A stretch of 7,468 nt of DNA. Origin: Helicobacteraceae bacterium. Its GTDB lineage: Bacteria > Campylobacterota > Campylobacteria > Campylobacterales > Sulfurimonadaceae. The translations under genes were made by a program, and so were the position numbers. The notes beneath the pieces were generated by a model. The model was given only the letters and a program-made list of their open reading frames with translations. It made no database searches and was not told the DNA's origin. The DNA lies in assembly GCA_015488855.1 (NCBI GenBank), contig WFMY01000163.1:1-7468 (forward strand). The letters run 5' to 3'. Every line of letters begins with the position of its first letter. Position 1 is the first letter of the stretch. Shown in pieces: positions 1 through 6,265 of this stretch.

Positions 1-92
1 AGTTGTTTTATCTATTTACTTGCTTAGTTTTCAATGATCTCAAACAGTTAATGAGGCTCCTAAACATTAGGTCTCTGTGTTTGTGGATGGGA
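1..92 (-). promoter_or_regulatory. rRNA-operon-like leader with boxA-like element
   Basis: Reading the minus strand, this stretch lies downstream of a TATAAT box and has no coding signal. At 21-42 it reads TGAGATCATTGAAAACTAAG followed by CA, which resembles the boxA antitermination element of rRNA leaders (TGCTCTTTGAAAACT-type in other bacteria). Such elements recruit Nus factors so that RNA polymerase is not stopped by Rho while copying untranslated rRNA. Since a protein-coding operon ends just upstream, this would be a leader before 16S rRNA rather than a 16S-23S spacer. The rRNA itself is not in the window, so the assignment is inference. Confidence 0.45.
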
Positions 93-121
93 ATTATAGG
101 GAATTGTTGCTTTATTGTTTC
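93..121 (-). promoter_or_regulatory. Probable strong sigma70-type promoter reading leftwards
   Basis: The minus strand has a perfect -10 hexamer TATAAT at 93-98. Seventeen bases upstream, at 116-121, is GAAACA, a weak -35 matching TTGACA at three of six positions. The bases after the -10 are C-rich (TCCCATCC), and A-rich tracts lie upstream at roughly 125-160, as in many rRNA promoters with an UP element and a GC-rich discriminator. The 7-mer AATTCCC occurs at 99-105 and 89-95, flanking the -10, and again at 134-140. The expected start of transcription is near position 86. Confidence 0.5.
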
Positions 122-162
122 TTAATGTATTGGGGGAATTTTGGAAGTTTTTGGATTTGTAC

Positions 163-193
163 TATTTAGGGCGGATAAGCACTACCCTAAATA
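163..193 (-). repeat. Inverted repeat around the stop codon of the M14 gene
   Basis: A perfect 9-bp inverted repeat is formed by TATTTAGGG (163-171) and CCCTAAATA (185-193), separated by 13 bases. In the M14 mRNA the stem starts with the last three codons (Tyr-Leu-Gly), and the TAG stop codon falls in the loop. No T-run follows the stem on either strand, so it is not a standard intrinsic terminator. It may be a 3'-end stabilising or processing hairpin. Confidence 0.5.
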
Positions 194-2767
194 CTCGATA
201 AAGGCTGGTTTTGAAAAATTTGGGACATCATCATAAGAAAAGACTGCATAATATTTTTTTGTGTTTTTGTCACCAAAATTATCGTAAGTGTAATTATCTG
301 TGCCACCATATAGTTTTTGTCCATCGTAAGGAGAACAAGGGATTTTAAAAGGATTTTTCACAACTATAGCACCTTTATAACCATCATCATTTGGAGCTTC
401 CCATTCTAGTTTAACTATATCATTTTCACAACTATACCTTAAATTATTTACTTTATCTGGAGCGATGCGTCTTTTTTTAATATAATTTATGACCAATGAT
501 GGTCGTTTAACTCTTTTAGAATCACACCAGCTGATAGTTTGAGACCTAGTCATTGATTTTTGAGAAGAAGAAGATATGATAAAAACAACTTTTGAATTTT
601 TTTCTGCATTTTGAAGCATCTCTTCTATCGTATGTTTATCAAAAATAAATCGTTGTTTTGCTCGATTTTTAATATCTTCGACACTTACATCATAGCCAAT
701 ACGCTCTATAATATTACGAGATTCAATTTTCTCATAAGTTTTTTTACCCTCAAATGGGAGAATCATCTCTATATGAAAACGAAGTGAATTTTGCGAATTT
801 ATATTGCTTGCTTCTATATCGAGATATGCATCTGAAATAACTGTATTTTCTATATCTGGTAAATTAGATAAGTCAAATTCTATATAGCCATACTCTTCTT
901 TAGCATTTTTATCATATCCGACTCTTAGAGATGCCTCTTTAATGCTTTCTTTAGACACTGTATATTCTAGTGATGATTGTAAATCAATTTTTGCTTCATT
1001 AATAGTATAAGATATATCAAGTTTTGGTCTATATGTAAGACCTCCACTAAACTTGCCGTAACCTATATCCCACTGCATCATCTGAGATTCTCTACTTAAA
1101 GGCAGAAAAGATGGTCCTTGCATTCTAAACATAGCTTCTCTTCTCTTGAGCGACTTTTGTAAGACTTCTATCTCTTGTGATGCAAACTTGTATCTTCTCC
1201 AAATACCTTGGGAAAGTTGTGCAGAACCAGTTGGTCTATCTATATAGGACAATATTTTAGCATTTTTTATATCATCAAAACTACTCATGCTATCAATGGT
1301 TCTCTCATCAATCTGTCCAACTCTCCATTCACCGAAACTTTCCACTTGAACGGAAACCCTATTCATTGGATAAAAAGAGATTGATGCACTCGTAATAATT
1401 GCATTTTCAGGAATTGTGTTGAGTGAAAAAACACTTACTCCATAACATTCACCTTTACTTTCTGAGATACCTACAAAAAGAGAATTAGTTCCAAAATGTT
1501 CACTATTTTTTTTTGTTTTTTCGCCAACATACCCAATGCCATCAGCCGCAGGATATAAAATTTTAGAAAACATATTGTCAGCTGGATGCGTTCTCGCGCC
1601 ACACATCTGAGCAAATGGTGATTTAATATACTTTTTTTTACACACGGCTCTAAGATAATAATAATAATTTGTAGAGGGTGTGAGATTTTTGTCTATAAAA
1701 GTTTTTAACTTTGTCATCCCTATTCTGTTTGAAATTTGAGCACAACCTTTTTTCTTTTTGGAACGATATATTTCAAAATAAAGACTATCATCCTCAATAT
1801 AATCCCAAGAAAGCTCTATCTCCCTTGAAGATAGTTCTTGAGCCAAAAAATTCTTAACCCGAGGAAGGGTATCTTCTTTTGCATAATTCTTTACTTCAGA
1901 AAGTGCATAGACAAGGGCTGGAATATTTTCATCAATATTTTCACTCATCTGCTCTTGGTAGTCACTAATATTTCTTGTTCCCACTTCAGCTACTAGAGCT
2001 AATGCACCCTGAGAATAGTAAAATTCTCTACCGCTCCCCGAGATAAGATGTGCAGGTGGCTTCCCCATATGTACACCATATTCTCGCCCTGATTCTTTTT
2101 TAATCTCCTCAGCCATATTGCCTGCTAAAAGATTCAAGTCGATTGCATTCTCAGCATCTTCATGAATGAAATTATGTGCTGGGAAAAAAACATTCCCTTG
2201 AGAGTGGTAATCAAGAGCGATAGTTATATTTTTATGTGCTATTACAAAGTCTCTTAAAGCTGCTGTTTCTGGTTCACTAAAAGCAGAGGGTCCCGAATAT
2301 ACATTTGATGTTGTATCTTTATTTGGAGTAAATCCCACTTCAAAGTTTCTATTTAAATCAACACCAAAACTGCCATCTGCATTTTTTCGTCTGTTTTTTC
2401 TCCAAAAAGAAAAGTGATTTCTAGAATACTCAAATCCATCAGGATTTGCACATGGCACCATATAGAGCGTAGTCCTATCAAAAACTGCATTGAGTTGTGG
2501 ATCATAGTCAATATGCTCTAAAATATACTTAGCAAAACTTAGAGATAACTCTATCCCTATCCATTCTCTTGCATGGATAGTACCAGTATAAAAAAGAGCA
2601 GGTTTTTCTTTGTCATTTTCTACATCTTTAGTGATACTCACAACTATAATATCTCTGTTTTCCCAAGTTTTACCTATAGACTCAACTCTTACTAATTCTG
2701 GTTTATTTTTTTGTGCTTCTTTAAAAAATGCTACACACTCATCATAGGAGCTATATTGTTCTCTCAC
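182..2767 (-). CDS. M14 zinc carboxypeptidase with FN3 and DNRLRE-like modules
   Basis: This 861-residue protein is a metallocarboxypeptidase of the M14A (carboxypeptidase A/B-like) type fused to a long accessory region. The peptidase domain covers about residues 1-295. Zinc ligands are His65 and Glu68 (HARE motif) and His188 (DYHS). Arg123 (FWRKN) and Asn139-Arg140 (DLNRN) match the residues that hold the substrate C-terminus, and Glu261 is the catalytic Glu. Arg247 aligns with the specificity residue 255 of carboxypeptidase A, which would favour acidic C-terminal residues; His240 replaces Tyr248. Residues about 301-397 look like FN3, 400-590 and 595-765 like two DNRLRE-type beta domains, and 769-861 like a second FN3. 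The start is GTG: an in-frame stop lies four codons upstream, and AAGG sits 7 nt before it. No signal peptide or propeptide is visible. It is the last gene of the four-gene operon. The peptidase call is firm, the substrate unknown. Confidence 0.9.
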   Translation of the reverse strand: MREQYSSYDECVAFFKEAQKNKPELVRVESIGKTWENRDIIVVSITKDVENDKEKPALFYTGTIHAREWIGIELSLSFAKYILEHIDYDPQLNAVFDRTTLYMVPCANPDGFEYSRNHFSFWRKNRRKNADGSFGVDLNRNFEVGFTPNKDTTSNVYSGPSAFSEPETAALRDFVIAHKNITIALDYHSQGNVFFPAHNFIHEDAENAIDLNLLAGNMAEEIKKESGREYGVHMGKPPAHLISGSGREFYYSQGALALVAEVGTRNISDYQEQMSENIDENIPALVYALSEVKNYAKEDTLPRVKNFLAQELSSREIELSWDYIEDDSLYFEIYRSKKKKGCAQISNRIGMTKLKTFIDKNLTPSTNYYYYLRAVCKKKYIKSPFAQMCGARTHPADNMFSKILYPAADGIGYVGEKTKKNSEHFGTNSLFVGISESKGECYGVSVFSLNTIPENAIITSASISFYPMNRVSVQVESFGEWRVGQIDERTIDSMSSFDDIKNAKILSYIDRPTGSAQLSQGIWRRYKFASQEIEVLQKSLKRREAMFRMQGPSFLPLSRESQMMQWDIGYGKFSGGLTYRPKLDISYTINEAKIDLQSSLEYTVSKESIKEASLRVGYDKNAKEEYGYIEFDLSNLPDIENTVISDAYLDIEASNINSQNSLRFHIEMILPFEGKKTYEKIESRNIIERIGYDVSVEDIKNRAKQRFIFDKHTIEEMLQNAEKNSKVVFIISSSSQKSMTRSQTISWCDSKRVKRPSLVINYIKKRRIAPDKVNNLRYSCENDIVKLEWEAPNDDGYKGAIVVKNPFKIPCSPYDGQKLYGGTDNYTYDNFGDKNTKKYYAVFSYDDVPNFSKPAFIEYLG

Positions 2768-2774
2768 TCTAATA

Positions 2775-2779
2775 CCTTA
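2775..2779 (-). promoter_or_regulatory. Ribosome binding site fixing the GTG start of the M14 gene
   Basis: The minus strand reads TAAGG followed by 7 bases and then GTG. The TAA here is also the in-frame stop just upstream, so no longer N-terminus with a standard start is possible. This supports GTG at 2765-2767 as the start codon. Confidence 0.65.
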
Positions 2780-2787
2780 AAAGTTAT

Positions 2788-4116
2788 TTATTTTTTAAAT
2801 GATTTTGCCCATAGTTCAACCTGTTCAACAGACAAACTAATAAACTCTTTGAGCTTTTCAAAAGTAGTAATCTCTTTTACTTCTATAGTCTCTTTTATAT
2901 CAACCGCAACTTCTTCTTCCATACCTTGAAGTGTCATTAACTCTGTTAAGGAAACTTTATCAACTTCAAACAGTTTCTCATCTGAAATTTTAGAAGAGAT
3001 TGAGGATTTAGCATCACCTTTTACTTCTTGTGGTAAATCTTCTTCCTTGAGAGGTGGTTTTATTTTATTTGGCAAAGTGTTTATATCTCCATCCTCAGTG
3101 ATTTGCATATCAAAATTTCCCTTATCTGCTAACCAGTACGCACCATCCGCAGAGGGTTCATACTTTGCAAAATAAAGATGCCTTAGCGTTCTTAAAACAG
3201 ATGGATCCATTTTGCCTAATTCTTCCCATGAATATAATGGGACATGAGGAAGTCTAAATTTTCCACCACTAAGATCCCACATAATATACTGACCAATCCA
3301 GTCTCTTACATAAGGAAATGCAGCAAAGGCTGTAGCACACTCTATAATATATGCTTTGTCTGTATTTTCATCTATACCAATATCACAAGCCCAATACTCA
3401 GCCTTTGCAGCCTTGCTTGCCTCAACCGCAAGTTCAAGTGCTGCCATAGGGACATTATCGTAAGACATATCACCACCTTGAGAGGTATTTGTTATCCATT
3501 CTCCAGCACCTGAATATCTCCAAAAAGCACAGATAGGTTTATGCCCTATTAACATTACACGGATGTCTCCACTAAATTTCAAGGGGATAGCATCTTGCGT
3601 ATAGACTGGTTTATACTTTTTTTCTGCAAAGAGTTCAGTAGCTTCTTTATAGTTATCTACTTTATGAACAAAGTATCCACCATAGTTAGAAGCACCATAA
3701 CTTCGTTTAACTATTTGTGGGTAATGGCAGTTTTTAAAATGTTCATCTGCAACTTTATCATCATAAGTGATCAAAGTTTTTGGAGCTGCTATATTGTACT
3801 TTTGACAGAAAAGAGTTACATTTTCTTTTGACTTATTTGAAAATTGTGTCTCTATGGAGGGGATAAATCTTACCTCTGGAAGTGCAAGTGCTATCTCTTT
3901 AAATGTTTCATAAGCAGTAGCAGGGATATTTCCAACTAAAACCTCGATTTTTTTTCGTTTAACCTCTTTAATAAATCTATCTTTATCATTTTTCCAGTGG
4001 TATGTTACTGCTTCAATCTTATCTGGCCAACCTTTAAAGTTACTATAGTCAAAAAATCTCAACACATAATCTAAATATAAAAATCCTAATTTTGGTAATC
4101 TTTGCTTTTTTTCCAT
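2788..4116 (-). CDS. ATP-grasp protein with C-terminal extension and altered metal site
   Basis: This 442-residue protein looks like a RimK/D-Ala-D-Ala-ligase-type ATP-grasp enzyme, a class that activates a carboxylate as an acyl phosphate and joins it to an amine. A pre-ATP-grasp region (about 1-125) precedes the nucleotide-binding part: Lys137 in IVKRSYG, the glycine-rich loop at 141-147, Asp184-Arg186, Arg200, and the W-I-T-N-T-S-x-G-G segment at 207-215. The metal site has Asp245 and Glu259, but the expected E-x-N reads E-C-A, with Ala261 in place of Asn. The D-to-E spacing (14) equals that of the neighbouring ligase, so the alignment is good. Residues about 300-442 are an extension ending in an acidic, probably flexible tail with a final helix. 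It starts 1 nt after the previous gene, with AAGGA (4124-4128) inside that gene's last codons. It may be a ligase with unusual metal use, or a non-catalytic partner. Confidence 0.8.
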   Translation of the reverse strand: MEKKQRLPKLGFLYLDYVLRFFDYSNFKGWPDKIEAVTYHWKNDKDRFIKEVKRKKIEVLVGNIPATAYETFKEIALALPEVRFIPSIETQFSNKSKENVTLFCQKYNIAAPKTLITYDDKVADEHFKNCHYPQIVKRSYGASNYGGYFVHKVDNYKEATELFAEKKYKPVYTQDAIPLKFSGDIRVMLIGHKPICAFWRYSGAGEWITNTSQGGDMSYDNVPMAALELAVEASKAAKAEYWACDIGIDENTDKAYIIECATAFAAFPYVRDWIGQYIMWDLSGGKFRLPHVPLYSWEELGKMDPSVLRTLRHLYFAKYEPSADGAYWLADKGNFDMQITEDGDINTLPNKIKPPLKEEDLPQEVKGDAKSSISSKISDEKLFEVDKVSLTELMTLQGMEEEVAVDIKETIEVKEITTFEKLKEFISLSVEQVELWAKSFKK

Positions 4117-4117
4117 C

Positions 4118-5035
4118 TTATTTTCCTTTTTTATTGTTTGTTTTTCTATCTATCATATCCACTATAAGTTCGATTTTTTTATTGTTAAAGTTCAAACCTA
4201 TCTTTTCTTGCTCGGGAGTTGCAAATGCTGGAATACCATTGACTTCTAGGACTACATATTCCTCTTTTTTTCTATCATAAATGATATCTACTCCCCCTAT
4301 GTCCACACCTGTTGCCTTACAAGCTTTTTTTGCAATCGACACTATCTCATCATTGGCTTCTCGCATGAAAACACTGCCACCAGATGTCACATTTGTTCTC
4401 CAGTCTGTCCCGCTTGCTTTACGCCCATAACAACTTACAAATTTACCATCAACAATATCCACTCTAAAGTCAGTATTGTCATAATCTATAAATTTTTCAA
4501 CATAAAAATATCTTAAATCCATCTGATTTAAAAATGGCATTAACATATCTAAGTTTGCTTCGTTTTCTATCTTAGTAAGACCTACTCCACCCCAACCATC
4601 AGTTGGTTTATAAACCATTTTATCCCATTTTTTTATAATTTTTTTGAGTTCATGACCATCATCTCTATGGCATAAATTATAATCTGCCGTTTGCACTCCA
4701 TGATTTCTTAAAACAAATGATGTATGAAACTTATCCTCAGTAAGGGCAAAAGAATCATAAGAGTTTATCATGGGTATAGCACGATTAAGCGCTTGATACA
4801 GATACATTTGGTACTGTGTTTGTTCACCAGCATTATAAGAGAAAAACAAATCTAATTCCTTGTTTAACTTCACACCATCAAAAATAATATTTCCGTTTTT
4901 TGCTATCGCATGTCGTAGATTAATATTATCTAAAGTTTCAACATCTCTTTCTTTTAATTTTTTTATAATTCTTTTAGAGATTTTGTCGCCACCACCATTA
5001 TTATAGAGCCACATTCCTATTGTTCTATTTCCCAT
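4118..5035 (-). CDS. RimK-like ATP-grasp carboxylate-amine ligase
   Basis: This 305-residue protein has the full plan of a RimK/LysX/Ddl-type ATP-grasp ligase, enzymes that form amide or peptide bonds using ATP. The N-terminal part ends in a typical IPMINSYDSFALTEDKFHTS segment (87-106), close to the family form of Asn-Ser, then Asp-Lys. ATP-grasp features are Lys143 (VYKP), the flexible loop GWGGVG at 147-152, the hinge Glu180-Lys181, Arg191, Arg205, the TDWRTN segment at 210-215, and a complete metal triad Asp250, Glu264, Asn266 (LEVNG). No membrane segment or signal peptide is seen, so it is cytoplasmic. It starts 11 nt after the M20 gene, and its ribosome binding site (AGGTGGAG) begins right after that gene's stop. 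D-Ala-D-Ala ligase is unlikely given this context and length. The substrate is not known; an amino acid added to a peptide, protein or small molecule is inferred. Confidence 0.85.
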   Translation of the reverse strand: MGNRTIGMWLYNNGGGDKISKRIIKKLKERDVETLDNINLRHAIAKNGNIIFDGVKLNKELDLFFSYNAGEQTQYQMYLYQALNRAIPMINSYDSFALTEDKFHTSFVLRNHGVQTADYNLCHRDDGHELKKIIKKWDKMVYKPTDGWGGVGLTKIENEANLDMLMPFLNQMDLRYFYVEKFIDYDNTDFRVDIVDGKFVSCYGRKASGTDWRTNVTSGGSVFMREANDEIVSIAKKACKATGVDIGGVDIIYDRKKEEYVVLEVNGIPAFATPEQEKIGLNFNNKKIELIVDMIDRKTNNKKGK

Positions 5036-5046
5036 CTACTCCACCT

Positions 5047-6153
5047 TCAATTAAAATCACCATTTTCTAAAAAATAGCTAAAAAGCTTCTCACTCATCTC
5101 AATTCTATCTTGAAAACTTTTTTTAGAAGCTCTTTCATAGATGGTATGATCACCATCTCCAAAAGGTCCAAAACCATCCAAAGTCACTACACCAGATGCG
5201 TTAACAATATTTGCATCACTTACGCCACCTCTTTTTTCATGTTTTAGCGAGTTGGTAGTGATGCGTTCTATATTTTGAAGTAAGTCTAAAGATTTTTTAC
5301 TTACTTCCATCACATCACGCTGAATCCCACCACTAAGAGTGGATATACAACCATCAACATAGGAGGTTTTAACTATTGCATCAATTGCCAAAAGAAGTCT
5401 ATCTCGCTCCTCTTTTTTTTCATAACGCATCTCGAAAGTTAATTTTGCATGAGGGCTAATAGTATTGGCACCAACTCCCCCTTCAATCTTACCAACATTA
5501 ATAGTTGTACCTTTTTCTAAGTCTGTAAGCTTCACTAAACTTTGAAGTTTATACGAGGCCTCAAGGTTGGCATCACTACCTTGAGTATAATTGTTTCCAG
5601 CATGAGATGCTTTACCTTTTATATCAATAAAAAAAGTACCTACCCCTTTTCTAGAAGTTACAACTTCCATATTTTTTCCAGCTGCTTCATATACGAAACA
5701 ATAATTATACTTTTTTGCTAGTTCTGCCGTTAAGGATTTGGAGTTATCACTTCCTGTTTCTTCATCACTTACCAATAATATATCTATATTAGAAATATTA
5801 ATCTTTTTTTTCTGAAGTTCTCGTAAAGCTTGTAGAACAACAAGATCACCACCTTTCATATCGCACACACCAGGTCCATATACCCACTCATCATCTTCAC
5901 TATATTTTTCAAATGTATCAGGGGGGAAAACAGTATCCAAATGTCCTAAAAGTAATAGTTTTTTATTTTCAAATATATGTTTAGACTTATAATATTTATG
6001 ATTACCAATAAGCTCTCTATGATATGTTTGAATCTCAAAACCTAATTCTAAAAACCACTTATCAAAAAGATGGGCAACTTTATCAACACCAGCTTTATTT
6101 TGAGTATAGGAATTTATATTGATGATAGTTTCTAAATCTTTAAAAAAGTTCAT
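5047..6153 (-). CDS. M20 family metallopeptidase (carboxypeptidase G2/ArgE/DapE-like)
   Basis: This 368-residue protein belongs to the M20 family of two-metal aminoacylases and carboxypeptidases. Metal ligands can be read as His71 (GHLDTV), Asp98 (GPGVCDMKGG), Glu132 (DEETGS), Glu156 (YEAAG) and His336 (GDGDHTIYE). Glu131 is the catalytic base. His184 (SHAG) lies in the dimerisation/lid domain inserted at about 170-285. Overall it most resembles carboxypeptidase G2, which releases C-terminal glutamate, rather than ArgE or DapE, but the family is broad and specificity cannot be read directly. No signal peptide is seen. It is the first gene of the four-gene operon, with its own promoter. The start ATG has a weak GGA 7 nt upstream. 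Its place before two ATP-grasp ligases suggests it trims or recycles what those enzymes make. Confidence 0.9.
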   Translation of the reverse strand: MNFFKDLETIININSYTQNKAGVDKVAHLFDKWFLELGFEIQTYHRELIGNHKYYKSKHIFENKKLLLLGHLDTVFPPDTFEKYSEDDEWVYGPGVCDMKGGDLVVLQALRELQKKKINISNIDILLVSDEETGSDNSKSLTAELAKKYNYCFVYEAAGKNMEVVTSRKGVGTFFIDIKGKASHAGNNYTQGSDANLEASYKLQSLVKLTDLEKGTTINVGKIEGGVGANTISPHAKLTFEMRYEKKEERDRLLLAIDAIVKTSYVDGCISTLSGGIQRDVMEVSKKSLDLLQNIERITTNSLKHEKRGGVSDANIVNASGVVTLDGFGPFGDGDHTIYERASKKSFQDRIEMSEKLFSYFLENGDFN

Positions 6154-6181
6154 AGAAATTCCAGATATTTAATATTTTAAA

Positions 6182-6210
6182 ATTATACTATGTCTATGAT
6201 TAAATTAAAT
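6182..6210 (-). promoter_or_regulatory. Promoter of the peptidase/ATP-grasp operon
   Basis: The minus strand shows a perfect TATAAT at 6182-6187 in the 95-bp gap between rplS and the M20 gene. With a 17-bp spacer the -35 is ATTTAA, a poor match; a TTGATT lies 20 bp upstream. Weak -35 boxes are common for sigma70 promoters in Campylobacterota. The predicted start near 6175 leaves a leader of about 20 nt before the M20 ATG. This supports separate expression of the four genes. Confidence 0.6.
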
Positions 6211-6212
6211 CA
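6197..6212 (-). promoter_or_regulatory. Candidate operator palindrome over the -35 region
   Basis: The 16-bp sequence TGATTTAATTTAATCA is a palindrome with one mismatched symmetric pair. It overlies the -35 position of the operon promoter, where a bound dimeric repressor would block RNA polymerase. Its half site TGATT/AATCA resembles sites of several dimeric regulators but matches none firmly. In DNA this AT-rich it could be chance. Confidence 0.3.
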
Positions 6213-6231
6213 AGATAAAAAGAAAAGAGGG

Positions 6232-6265
6232 AGAAAAACTTAGAAGAATTACTTTCTTCTAAGTT
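6232..6265 (-). terminator. Intrinsic terminator of rplS, overlapping its coding end
   Basis: A perfect 12-bp stem (AACTTAGAAGAA at 6254-6265 paired with 6237-6248) closes a 5-base loop at 6249-6253 and runs into a run of five T residues, followed by more T-rich sequence. The 5' arm is made of the last sense codons of rplS, and the TAA stop lies in the loop. It should end the rimM-trmD-rplS transcript before the next operon. Confidence 0.75.

Noticed and set aside
59..71. Small hairpin CCTAA-ACA-TTAGG
   Set aside because: Only 5 bp with a mismatched flank; too short to call, though it would lie in the proposed leader transcript.
3..125. Open plus-strand frame entering from the left edge and ending at a TAA near 125
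   Set aside because: About 40 codons with no recognisable motif; the minus strand here fits a promoter and rRNA-type leader better.
2711..2929. 72-codon open frame on the plus strand
   Set aside because: It lies opposite the start of the M14 gene and the end of the second ATP-grasp gene, both strongly supported; the product is a low-complexity Ser/Thr/Ile-rich string of no recognisable family.
3244..3513. 89-codon open frame on the plus strand
   Set aside because: Entirely antisense to the core of the second ATP-grasp gene, with Cys-rich, unstructured composition; an antisense shadow.
3595..3831. 78-codon open frame on the plus strand with hydrophobic stretches
   Set aside because: Antisense to the conserved ATP-grasp loop; the hydrophobic look comes from Lys/Glu-rich codons read in reverse.
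4092..4280. 62-codon open frame on the plus strand resembling a small membrane protein
   Set aside because: It spans the junction of two well-supported minus-strand genes; the Phe/Ser-rich sequence is the complement of A-rich coding DNA.
4118..5035. D-alanine-D-alanine ligase (ddl)
   Set aside because: It shares the ATP-grasp fold and metal triad, but the RimK-like N-terminal segment and the peptidase/ATP-grasp neighbours do not fit cell-wall Ddl.
182..6153. Recently acquired mobile island
   Set aside because: No transposase, integrase, terminal repeats or tRNA attachment site is visible, and base composition looks like that of the flanking housekeeping genes.
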